The position numbers and the translations under genes were made by a program. Below, piece by piece: positions 34,621 through 44,357 of a stretch of 54,664 nt of DNA. The notes beneath the pieces are model-generated. The model was not told where the DNA came from. It was given only the letters and a program-made list of their open reading frames with translations, and searched no databases. The stretch covers positions 28,453 to 83,116 of the forward strand of contig MU130081.1 in NCBI GenBank assembly GCA_015039465.1, read 5' to 3'. The first letter of the stretch is position 1. Every line of letters begins with the position of its first letter. This DNA comes from Phlegmacium glaucopus (Eukaryota; Basidiomycota; Agaricomycetes; Agaricales; Cortinariaceae).

Positions 34621-36190
34621 ACTTGTGACGGTGTTCGTGGCTTGCTGTGCTGCATCCTTTTCGTCCATTCCAATCGTAGCAAAGGATAGTGCTGGAAGGG
34701 TTGACCAAGCGCCCTTGTTCGTTCTTTTGGCATCTGGCTTTGCTTCCATCCCAGAAGAGCTCTGAATGACACTTGAAGATGTTGTGTGGATGACGTCCCA
34801 AGCATAAGGCGCAGGCAGAAGGGTTTTTTGTGCCTGTGCCTGTCTGAAAAGACCCTTGTTTGGAAGATAAGCTGGTTGGTGACTGTGGGCAATGATAGGG
34901 TGACACAGATGTCCCAGAATGAGAAGTTTGTGGGTTGGTATTGTGACGAGACAGGGATCGTGAGGGTGAATGGTTCCGTGACCGACTACTATTGTTGGCA
35001 GGGTGTCTATCCCCTTGATTCCATTGTCTGCTCCCTTTTCCGTGACCATCACTATGCCGCCCAGTACTGCCAGGCACGCTGTCTCGCACTATCTGATTCT
35101 ATAACATAACATGTGTATGTTGTGATGATGCATGATTTGCAATGTTAATTGAATGTTGCGATGATGCATGATGCGTGTCACATAGGGACATATTATATGA
35201 TGCATGTTGCATGTTGCATAACAGATATATTATATGATGCATGATGCATGTCGCAAAGGGACGTGTTATATGATGCATGATGCATGTCGCAAAGGGACAT
35301 GTTATATGATGCGTGATGCGTGATGCATAGGTAAATGGTTTTAGAGTCAGGAGGTAAAGGCAATCATAGTTAAGTTAGTTAGGGTTCTTAAAAGGGCCAA
35401 ATGAGAATAGAACACTGACCTCTTTTATTGAGTTTGTTTGTTCCACATCTAGTACCTCCCTGTGAATGGTTTGAAGGAGGTTTTTGTTGATAATGGCAAT
35501 GTTGAAAGCATTGTTCTGCTTGGGTTGGTCATGCCAATTGCAACGTGCTCTTGCCTGATAAATAAGTAAGGACCATTCCCCAAAAGGCCGGTGACGGTAT
35601 GTATGTGTTTCGAGGTTCATGAAGAAATGTGCCAGCGCAGTGATATGCTTTGCAGGCCAATGATTGGCGAGATGTTGAATGAGTGTGGTCCTGGCAATTG
35701 TCATCTGTCGCCAAGGAAAGGTCTACATCTTGTAACACATTCCTTGATGCCTTAAGAGACGAGACTGGACGTAAGGACAGCATTTCATCAAATTTAGTGA
35801 GACCAAATGTGTCGTCCAGTTGAGTGCGCTGATTCATCGATGCATCTGTACAACCTTCCTGTGAAAAATACCACAATTCAATGAAGTCGAAATCATCTAA
35901 ACACCAAAGTGCATAAGCAGCAGGTTGAGGCAAAATAAAGTCGTCAATTGCCTGCTCGGCGTTGAAATCATTCATTTTGGGTTTTTTACTCCCTATCTCA
36001 CGCTGTTCATTTTCGATCTCCTTCTTCTTCAGTGCCTGAACTTCTCTTTCCTGTTCCTCAGCTATATTACGGGCTTCATCTAGAGCCCGTGTATCCTCTT
36101 GGACTTGTAAATTCCAGGCTGCAACTCTTTCATCATGTGTATCTGACCTAGTCTGTTTCTGATGGTTGGGTTGACAAGGGACCTCAACCT
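34541..36190 (-). pseudogene. DIRS gag, frameshifted
   Basis: A coiled charged N-terminus (about 36190-35980, with EEQEREVQALKKKEIENEQR) precedes ILPQPAAYALW, FIELWYFSQEGC and LRPVSSLKASRN. An extra T near 35720 shifts the frame; coding continues as MTIARTTLIQHLA, FFMNLETHTYR and LLIYQARARCNWHDQ. An intron of about 290 nt (donor after SIKE near 35400, acceptor near 35110) leads to an Arg/Ser-rich tail ending in a cysteine-rich zinc-knuckle region (CALCLGRHPH, KCTGCGKNDHGAQKC) to the stop at 34541. The pattern is that of basidiomycete DIRS gag. The downstream RT overlaps its end in another frame. Confidence 0.72.
35150..35335. repeat. Minisatellite in the gag intron
   Basis: A unit of about 44 bp containing TATATGATGCATGATGCATG and TCGCAAAGGGAC is repeated about four times, within the predicted gag intron. 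Confidence 0.75.
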
Positions 36191-36623
36191 TCGGCGTTTT
36201 CGGGCATCACGTGAGGCATTTGATGCCAAGTGAATGTAATTTAAATTTATGCGTCAACATGCCTCAATATTTCCCGTAAAGATATGAATGTGCCAAGACT
36301 TTACACTCACCCACCAGTCCGATCAGAATCCGATCGGACTCCGAGTAGTCCAAGTAAAAACACCAAAAGTCCGAGTCCAGTCCGAGTTGAGTCCGAGTCC
36401 AGTCCGAGTCCAGTCCGAGCTAAGTCCGAGTTGAGTCCGAGTCCAAGTAAAAAAATTATTAGCTCAGACTCAGCTCGGACTCAGCTCGGACTGGACTCGG
36501 ACTGGACTCGGACTCAGATCAGAATCCATCTAAGTTAATATTCAAAGTAAATTCCAATCATATTTTTCAAGTCAAAGTATACAAAAATGTAACATTATAT
36601 TTATACAGACTACAAACTAATAG

Positions 36624-38843
36624 TTAGTTATCCCTGTCACCATCACTGTCACCACCACCACTGTCATCATCCCTGTCACTGTCACTGTCACTGTCACCAT
36701 CACCATCATCATCACTGTCACTTCCAACTCTTTTCTTTATCTTTGCAAGAACATGTCTTGTATGATAAAAAAGCATTGCATGTAAGAACCAATTGAAATT
36801 TCCAGGTTTCATGCATTTAAGTATTGACTCATATCCACCAAGCCAGGAGTTTAATTGTTCACATGCCTTAGATATAAACAAATATTAAGAAAGTTTTGGT
36901 CTAAAAATAAAACTTGTACACACCTGTGTATTGAATGCTCTTTTATAATATGGTTTCCCTTTTTTGTCATGTGCCACAACTACAAGATTTGGGGCAGAAC
37001 CATTTGTTGGGGCAGGATTACACCATTTTCGACACAACTCATCTGTTACTTGATGATTTGTATAGTGATATGAGTCCACAATGAAACGACTAGTATTTTT
37101 CCATTCATCCCATTTTCCACTTGCAATACAGTGTCGAAGTACAAGACATGCTTTGTCAATGCATATATAGTCTGGGCGGGACTCTTCTGTGGGATAGGCT
37201 GACTCCAGAAATGCCATAATATTTGTTGGAGACTCTGACTTGGCAAATTTTGTCCAACCAATCACAACACCACAAGGGGCAGTAATGGTTTCCACACAGT
37301 AAAATCGAGCAGGTCTAAAATAGTTTGCTCTTTGAATTTCAGGTACATCTTGATCATGAGGCTGATAAGCTCTTCCTGATACTGGGTTCCAAGGCAAATT
37401 TTCATTAGGCCTTTGAAGCATTCTTTGCACACCAGCCATATTATGCTGATGACTATTCTGAACATGTTTGTTCCATTGACCTTGATGCTCTTCACATGCC
37501 TGTGTTGTGTTTATTTTATTATTCTGACAACCACGCACACGGCATTTAGCTCCAAATTCAATCTCATGATTGGCACAGAAAGCACCTCCTCGATAATTGT
37601 CAAGATCAGCTGTACAATTATCAAAAGCACAATGAGTTGGTCCCATAACAATTCCATCTAAAACAACCATTTTGACAGGAGATTGTTCCAGTTCTTGTGA
37701 TACTGATGTACCTTGTTGTTCAGTTATAGTTGTGTTTGGATCAAGCATTGTATCAGCAGTTCTTTTGTACATCTGAGTACATTCTGAGCACACATGTCCT
37801 TGAGCAGCTCAAATAAATCCTTTTTCACCCAAGCATGAAAATGCTTCAATTGTAACATCTTCAATGTTCAACTTGTCTTTCAGCTCTAGGTCCAAGTTAG
37901 ATGCAGCACTGATAGTACAAATAGATTCCTGAACAAATGACTGCCAAATCTGACGTTGAGTAACCTTCACTTTAGCTGTTCCAAAACTATTATTCCAATA
38001 CTCAGTGTAAGCTGCAGCAGAAGCATGAAAGCTATACATTCCACTCAGAACAGCATTTGAAAATTCTCGGTCAACCCAAGTGCTCTGCCCAACTTTGAGA
38101 TATTTAGCAGAATTCAAGTAAAGTCTGTTCCAATCACCCCCATCATCTATAAACCGTTCATGGTCTGCTGAATAAGTTGTTTTACAACTAGGACATCTGC
38201 CAGTAAGTACTGGAACATTCTGAAAATTCTTTCTGCCTTTGATCAGATTTACTTTTGGTATATCTCGATCTCTGGTATACTGCTGTAAAGAACATGGATT
38301 GCACTTTAAGGATTGGCAGACAATAGCATCAGGGCAAATCACAAGAACAGGCTCTATTTCATCATGGGAAACTGATTTCAATTTTCCTTTGAATTTACCC
38401 TTTTTATTGTAGGGAAACAGACCCAACAGCTTAGCCAAACTGTCAAGCTTTTTCCCAAGTGAAAAAGCAATTTGGTCTTCATTAAAAGGCCTTTCAGACC
38501 TTTTGAACAGTGTTTGAGTCTCCTCCTCTAATTGGTATGTAATTGCCTTTGCCAGAGCTTTCATCCAACTAGAAACCTGTACAGTATTTTCCTCATCATA
38601 TACAGGATTTTGTTGCCGAGCGTGTAATGAGAGCAGTTCAGGATTTTCTGTCATTGTAAACAGAAGAACAAGAACTGTTGCCAGGGACACTTGAGAGCTA
38701 AAGTGTGAGAGAATAAATTCACTAAAGACCTTGAAGGTCAAATCAGAAAATGATTGTTTCTCCACATTAGGCATAGCAGTCACAGTTGGCAAAAATAGAC
38801 AGATGAGGGATAGTAGCCAAAGAACTTGAAATTGAAACAACAT
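36624..38843 (-). pseudogene. KDZ-type transposase with CxC5/CxC6-like clusters, one in-frame TGA
   Basis: Predicted exons are 38843-36924 and 36866-36624. A cysteine cluster VICPDAIVCQSLKCNPC with GRCPSCKTTY resembles CxC5. A second, THCAFDNCTADL, FCANH and CRVRGCQNN, resembles CxC6. The DDE core follows: ICIDKACLVLRH, FIVDSYHYTNH and, after the intron, CEQLNSWLGGYES with the catalytic Glu. The C-terminus is an acidic Ser-Asp tail. One TGA (37806-37808) lies between the clusters, in frame with coding on both sides. It may be a real inactivating change, so activity is doubtful. The hydrophobic first 20 residues are unusual for a nuclear protein, and the true start may be downstream. Confidence 0.78.
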
Positions 38844-38936
38844 CTTTAAAGTAGATGTGATGAAGCTAAAGACTTTGAAACTATTGTACAGAAAAGCAAT
38901 TTGAACTTTTACATGAAAAAAAAAATCATACTAAGC

Positions 38937-40343
38937 TTACAATTTCTTGGAGGACTTGGATTTATAACTCTTCTTGGTCTCTTTTCCCTTCTTTATTTTC
39001 CTACCCCTCTTTCCATCAACAGAAGAATCTGAATCCATCCCTATTCCATCACCTGCCTCCTTGAGCCACTTAATCAAATCAGAAAATGTAAAATAACTTT
39101 TCTCTCTTCCCCAAATGTCCATATCTGATGGACCATTTTTTCTCTCTTCCAACCACTCCAGCATTTCAGGATGCTTGACTGCATCATTGAAATACTTATA
39201 GTGTGAATAAAACATGGAAGTAGAGACAAAAAGAGCAATGATACCACCATATGTGGGTTTATTCCCACTCCAAGTCATGCTCTGCAACTTCTTATAAGCA
39301 GCCTTTATTGCCTTCCACTTAGCATATGCATGAATAAGACCTTTATCACCAGCCTCATCATCACAGAGCTCTGGATTGATATCTAAGGCAGTAATAAGCT
39401 CTTGCTTAGACAGAGCTGAGGAATCAATAGCATCAACATCCACAGATGTGGATGGATTGCATGATGAAGAGGCAGAGCGTGACGAGCTTGCATAACGGAC
39501 TCTGAGAAGTGAACCTGGCATAGAAGGAGGAATAGATGGAATGGTGGAGATTGGGTAAGTTGCATCGAAAGAGCTCTACAAGAATAGTGTAAATTGTAAA
39601 ATTTAATATTTAAGAGTATGACTTACTGCCAAAAGATGAGCAACATATTCACCACTTTCTGTCTTAGTCCAACTAATATCTTCATCTTCTTCCTCAGCAA
39701 TATTGAATCGACCTTTAAGACTCCAGGAATCATCCTCCAAAGTGTAAATACGGCGTTTATTATCTTAAATAGAGTTATAATTAATTAAATGACTTGCTAG
39801 TGAGTACTCACCTCTGACTGGTGAAAATTTTCTTGCAACAGTTTTTAAAACTGGACCAACTGTAGGACTAATGGCACATTTTACAGTACCAGTAGGCTTA
39901 ACAGAAGCCAAGTTAAACTGTCCAGGATCAGTGTTGCAGAAATAAAGATAAACCTTTCCCATAGCTGGGCCAAGGTCATGGATAGCCACATCATTGGCAT
40001 CTGCAATGTTGAAAATATTGCCAAGTGCACAACCACGAGCAAAACCACCAACAACATGGGAGGCCCCTCTGAGATTGGCTGGACTACTTGGGGGGCTATT
40101 CATTTGAACATCTGTATTCATAAAATTTATTTTATAACTATTACATACATGTATTAATTATTAAGATAATTCTACTTACCTTGAACTGACAACAGCCAGG
40201 TTCATAATGTGTTTTATTAACTATAATATATATTAAGATCATAAAACATACCTTGAGCTGCAGGAGCAGCATTTCCGGGGCAGGGATTTGTATTGGTGGT
40301 GGTGGTGGTGGTGTGTTCGTCATTAGCGCCGTAATGGCTGCTC
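38937..40343 (-). CDS. KDZ transposon accessory protein
   Basis: Exons 40343-40252, 40111-39812, 39763-39627 and 39575-38937 join in phase across GT-AG introns. Conserved-looking blocks are NPCPGNAAPAAQ, FNIADANDVAIHDLGPAMGK, KRRIYTLEDDSWSLKGRF and TFSDLIKWLKEAG; the end is very basic (KRGRKIKKGKETKK), suggesting nuclear or DNA contact. I do not recognise a named domain. Its position between the transposase and the right TIR, on the same strand, suggests a second protein for transposition. The 5' start is unclear and may come from exons in 40434-41133. Confidence 0.6.
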
Positions 40344-40433
40344 CTGCAGCTCAAGGTATGTGGGTGGTGCATGTGTAGTTGTGGGTGGTCCGTGCGTCGT
40401 TGTAGTTAGGTAAGTGAATCATCTTATAGTTAA

Positions 40434-41133
40434 TCAGTCATCGTTGTTGCTGGTGTTGGCATCGTGTGTGTCGTTGGTGGTGGTGGTGGTGCGGTCATCG
40501 GTGGGGCATCCCGTGATGCTGGTCGTTTTGCTCGTGGTCGTGCACGTGGCAAGATTTTCAACATTGCAGATGCCAATGATGTGGCTATCCAGGACCTTGG
40601 CCTTCGTATTGGGGGTTGGGTTTTCGTCGTCTTCATCATCGTCGTCGTCGTCACCGCTGCCTTCATCAGTGCTGGTGGTGTCAGGTGGTGGGCCGGTCCG
40701 GCATTGTCGTTTGGTGATGGCTGGGGGAGGGGGAATGGTGGAGGTGGTGGGTCTGGGGCGTTCCGGGGGGGCCACAGCGATTTGGCTGGCCTCCAGGATA
40801 CGTTCAGACCTGTAATTGAACATATTAATGTAATTTTTTTTAAAAAGAAAAAAGGGGGGGGTACTTACCTTGTAAGATGGGCCGGTCCTGCAGCATCAGC
40901 TGTGGCATCCTGGGTGCCTTTCTGGGTGCCTGTTTTTCTGTAAAAACATTAAGAAAAAAAAAAGAAAGAAAAAGTAAGTACATAGTACTTACCGTGGTTG
41001 CTTCCCTTGTTTCTGCTTCCTTTTTTTGCCTACTTCGTTACTCTCGGATTCCTCCTCGTCGACTTTGGTGCGTTTGGGTTGTATTTCGCTCGCATTCGAC
41101 GCCTGGCGCTTGCGAGACCGAGTCCGGGGCATG
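40434..41133 (-). CDS. Possible N-terminal exons of the accessory gene
   Basis: From ATG 41133 a basic, NLS-like start (MPRTRSRKRQASN, then GKKRKQKQGK) leads to donor GTAAGT near 40993. Further open segments lie at about 40930-40870 (KAPRMPQLMLQDRPILQG) and 40815-40434 (Pro- and Asp-rich). They could be upstream exons of the accessory gene or a separate protein. The other strand at 40505-40610 encodes a near-copy of the FNIADANDVAI block of the accessory gene, so part of this region is an inverted duplicate. Confidence 0.35.
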
Positions 41134-41386
41134 ACAATAGTGGTGGTAGTAGTAGTGACGTGGAAAGAGCAGTGGTGGTGGTGGTGGTGGTGGTGGGAAA
41201 GGAGGGAGTAGTGGTGGGAAAGGAGTGGTTGTGGTAGGTGAGAAGACAAACATGTGTACAAACGTGTGACGAACGTGCGTGAACATAATGCCGAGATGCC
41301 GAAAAATAGATTTTAAATTTTATTATATATTAAAAAAAGAATTTGGACTATACATTAAATATAACTCATATTACAAATTTTAACAA

Positions 41387-41461
41387 GGTCGTTTAGCCTA
41401 GTTGGTTACAGCACACTGTTTGTTGACCTGTAAGGCCTAGGGTTCAATTCCCATGGTTGAC
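41387..41461 (+). tRNA. tRNA-like sequence, degenerate
   Basis: An A-box-like TAGCCTAGTTGG and a B-box-like GGTTCAATTCC are correctly ordered in about 75 nt. The acceptor and T stems pair poorly, and the D-to-anticodon spacing is too long for a standard tRNA. It is more likely a tRNA-derived repeat head or pseudogene inside the KDZ element than a working tRNA. Confidence 0.3.
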
Positions 41462-41692
41462 TTTTTTTAAGTAAAGTGACCTAATACTCGGACTTGCTCG
41501 GACTTGCTCGGACTGCTCGGACTGCTCGGAATCCATCGGAATCTGATGAGATAACAGTCCGAGCAATTTACTCGGACTGAGCTCGGACTGAGCTCAGACT
41601 GAACTCGGACTCAAAAATCAAAAATGGCTGGTGTTCCAGCCAAACTTGAGTCCGAGTGAGTCCGATCGGAATTAGTGGCTTAGTGTAAAGAC

Positions 41693-42084
41693 CTCGAACG
41701 TGCCCTATCGCTCTGAGGCACAAAACTCGCATTCAAATTTGGCTCATTGGACAGCCATGCACTCTGCCGCCAAATTTTTGCCAGATTTCTCCCATATGAC
41801 CTGCATGATGTCCAGATCGAAGGAATCAGTAAACTACTCAATAGTATTGATCTATTCGCGATATTATGAACTGGGATGGGAAAAACAAGTTTTATATCAA
41901 TGTATATGTTAGTTGTACTCAAGATAGTTAGTTGTACTTGAGATACCAGGGTGATCTATCATTGTGCCCATCAGCAGCTGCTAGATTTCCAAGAAATCCA
42001 TGCATTCTCATTGTGCTACCGACACAATACCTTGAACACCAGATGGTATGGATCGGAGTCGTAGATTGAACTGGGCCAGAAGTC
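41693..42084 (-). other. Spacer between KDZ and copia elements, with split ORF fragment
   Basis: Mostly unrecognised sequence. Next to the copia LTR the minus strand reads FWPSSIYDSDPYHLVFK, ending at a GTATTG donor near 42036. Before the copia insertion it would have continued directly from a short ORF that begins at ATG 50482 (with VVAPSIDEHHLFIMP). The protein is not recognised. Confidence 0.35.
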
Positions 42085-42251
42085 TGTGAGCAGCAACGAC
42101 GGGAAAATGGGAAGGAACTAGTTAATTATGAGACACGAGGTGGCAACTATGAAATACAAGTACAGAAGTAGAAACATCGTAACACTAGTATACATATGGA
42201 TAAAGAAAGACATTACCTAATCATACATAGTACATCGGTTTGATTCCAACA
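42085..42251 (-). repeat. 3' LTR of copia copy 2
   Basis: 167 bp, matching 50239-50405 in length and, apart from one T/C difference that I noticed near 42147, in sequence. Confidence 0.93.
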
Positions 42252-42899
42252 CTCCCCCTCAAACTGGTAATAAACCTAAAGTAGTAGTGAATTTCTTCAC
42301 CTTTTGGGTTGACAGCGGTTTGGTTAATATATCCGCTGTCATATTTTCTGTAGGACAATAAGAAATGTCGATGGTTTCGTTGTCGATACAAAATTTAATG
42401 AAGTGCCATCAAATATTGATGTGCTTGGTACGGGCATGGAATTGCCCATCCGAGTGTGCGAGCGCTATGGCTGATTGGTTATCGCAATTGAGTAATATGG
42501 GGTGATTAAGTGGCCGGAAGATCTTGCCAAGTAAGCGGTGAAGCCAAAGAAGTTCCTTGGCAGCATGAGTTGCAGCCACGTAGTGATGCCAAAGTTCGGT
42601 TCAGTTCGGTTCTTCAACCATTTTTGAAGAACCGAGAACCGAACCGAAGGCTCTGTTGCTGAACTGAACCAGAACTGGAAGTAGAACCAATAGAACCGGT
42701 TCAGTCGGTTCAGTCCGGTTCTAGGACCGGTTTGAACTGTTGAACCGATAAAAAGAATTTAAATTATATTATTTCAATACAATATGGGGGTACTTTAATG
42801 AGCTACCAGTACACTACTAACATTAAAATAGACCCCTCATTTGTCCATTCATTTGTCGTTTGTCCATTCATTTGTTGTCATCTGTTTGTGTTTGTTTGT

Positions 42900-43366
42900 T
42901 GTTCATTCAGTGCAGTCGATCTTGGTTTGTTGGCCGAGGGTGGCACAGGAGGGAGGCGAAGCCGTGCTGGTATAGGTATTGTTTTGTCAAGAATTTCTGC
43001 TGTAGGTACTTTGCATCCCCAAGCAACCTGATAATAGTAAACTTCTTAGCCAGGTACCGGGAATCTATTCTTACACCAATCAAATGTACCTCGCTTTTGC
43101 CTCCTAGACCTAGGCAGGCAGGTCGATTGCACCATATTCCTCTGATACTAGTCAGTGATTCATAGCAGCAAATACCTGACTCATTACATACTAGAATTTT
43201 GTATTAAAAAAAGAGGGAAGATGGTCAGTTGAACAAAGTACAAGACCTTCCTAGGCAAAAGTAAACTTTCTCACCTCTACAATGGATGGCGGGAGATAAC
43301 GCAATAGCACTTTATACAACATCGCAGTCTCCTTGACCAGAATTTCCATGTACTCATTAACACCAC
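42900..43366 (-). pseudogene. VPS54: VPS54 C-terminal fragment captured in hAT element
   Basis: Three exon-like blocks with preserved introns appear on the minus strand. 43366-43275 gives VNEYMEILVKETAMLYKVLL and RYLPPSIVE; 43190-43090 gives YVMSQVFAAMNH, then SEEYGAIDLPA and EAKAR; 43027 onward gives LLGDAKYLQQKF, and a Pro-rich tail (IPARLRLPPVPPS) one frame away. The order and motifs match the conserved C-terminal domain of Vps54, a subunit of the GARP endosome-to-Golgi tethering complex. TGA and two TAG stops in the middle exon, plus the tail frameshift, make it a pseudogene. Retained introns show that genomic DNA was captured. Confidence 0.75.
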
Positions 43367-43649
43367 CTGGTGTTGGCACGGTTCGCGTTCATTCATCGTT
43401 TGTTTTACTTGTTCGTCATCTGTTTGTTGATTTGTTCATATTTGTTCACTCATCGTTGTTCGTTCATGTTCGTTCGTCGTTCATTCACTGTTTGTTCATT
43501 TGTTCGTGTTCCGTTTGTTCATTTGCGGTCGTGTGTCCATGCTCGGCGTTCATGTATCGTCGTCATTTGTCTGTCCTATACTACATTAGAATTTAATTTT
43601 GATTTCAAAAAAATGCTTGCCAAGAATATAAGAAACTTACCAAAGATAA

Positions 43650-44215
43650 TTCCCCCAGTACAGAGTTGATTCGTCCATTGTCGTTGTTCTTTCATTCGTC
43701 CATTCATTGTCTTTGGTTCATTCATTCATCATTGTTTGCTTATGTTCATTCATCCATTGTTGGCATTCGTTGTTCATCGTTTGTCTGTAGTAGTTTATAT
43801 TAGATTTAAATTTAAATTTTAAAGGAAATACCAGCGAAGGTAGTACCGGTGCTTGTCATCGTTCTGCTCGGCATTCGTCCATTCATTGTCCCTGGTTCAT
43901 TCATTTGTTGTCATTTGTTTATGTTCATTCATCCATTTTTGGTGTTTGTTGTTTGTTGTTTGTCTTTAGTAGGTTATATTAGATTTAAATTTAAATTTCT
44001 AAAAAAATACTGACGAAGGTAGTATCGGTGCTCGTCATCGTTGTGCTCGGCATTCGTCCATTCATTGTCCTTGTTTCAATCGTTCATCGTCGCTTGTTTA
44101 TGTTTGTTCATCCACTTTTGGCGTTTGTTGTTTGTTGTTTGTCTGTAGTACTAGTAGATTATATTAGATTTAAATTTAAATTTAAATACCAGCCAAGGTA
44201 GTACCGGTGCTCGTC
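43650..44215. repeat. 178-bp tandem repeat, about 3.2 copies
   Basis: Units at about 43653-43830, 43831-44009, 44010-44186 and a partial unit after that share GAAGGTAGTACCGGTGCTCG, CTCGGCATTCGTCCATTC and ATTAGATTTAAATTTAAATT. The repeat adjoins the 3' end of the RAD23 fragment. Confidence 0.85.
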
Positions 44216-44357
44216 ATCGTCGTCCGTGCCCATGGTTGTCATCATACGGAATAAGGGATTGTTTAACAGTTCGATTGGGTCTTCTTTTGCTTGCTCCGCG
44301 TGTGCCTGGAGATGACTCGTCAAATGTAAAAATCAGCAAGAATCCAAAGAGACGTAC

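Larger units (their letters stand above)
30393..36200 (-). mobile_element. DIRS-like retrotransposon (gag, RT-RNase H, tyrosine recombinase)
   Basis: Gene order on the minus strand is gag (36190-34541), reverse transcriptase with RNase H (34620-31621), then a tyrosine recombinase (31466-30393), the diagnostic DIRS arrangement; these elements integrate with a recombinase instead of a DDE integrase. Gag and RT carry frameshifts, RNase H a TGA stop, and a 973-bp TIR element sits inside the RT. Terminal repeats could not be recognised, so the outer limits are approximate. Confidence 0.82.
36300..41689 (-). mobile_element. KDZ-type DNA transposon (5.39 kb)
   Basis: Ends are TTTACACTCACCCACCAGTC (left) and, inverted, TTTACACTAAGCCACTAATT (right), flanked by a perfect GAC triplet (36297-36299 and 41690-41692). 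Subterminal zones (36315-36540 and 41485-41670) carry many CTCGGACT/AGTCCGAG motifs that probably serve as transposase sites. Two minus-strand genes lie inside: a transposase with CxC5/CxC6-like cysteine clusters and an accessory protein. TIR length and TSD size are read directly from the sequence; family naming is from protein motifs. Confidence 0.85.

Noticed and set aside
34786..35109. Plus-strand frame of 107 codons opposite DIRS gag
   Set aside because: Shadow of the minus-strand gag zinc-knuckle region.
35150..35335. Possible CRISPR-like or regulatory repeat array
   Set aside because: Direct repeats without spacers, lying within a DIRS gag intron.
40414..40943. Plus-strand Val/Gly-rich frames in the KDZ element
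   Set aside because: Mostly GGTGGTGGT-type simple sequence. Only the FNIADANDVAI block at 40505-40610 is meaningful, and it is reported as an inverted duplicate.
43333..43669. Plus-strand frames rich in His, Ser, Phe and Val in the hAT element
   Set aside because: Translation of simple GTTCATTCGT repeats. The meaningful sequence is the minus-strand VPS54 fragment.
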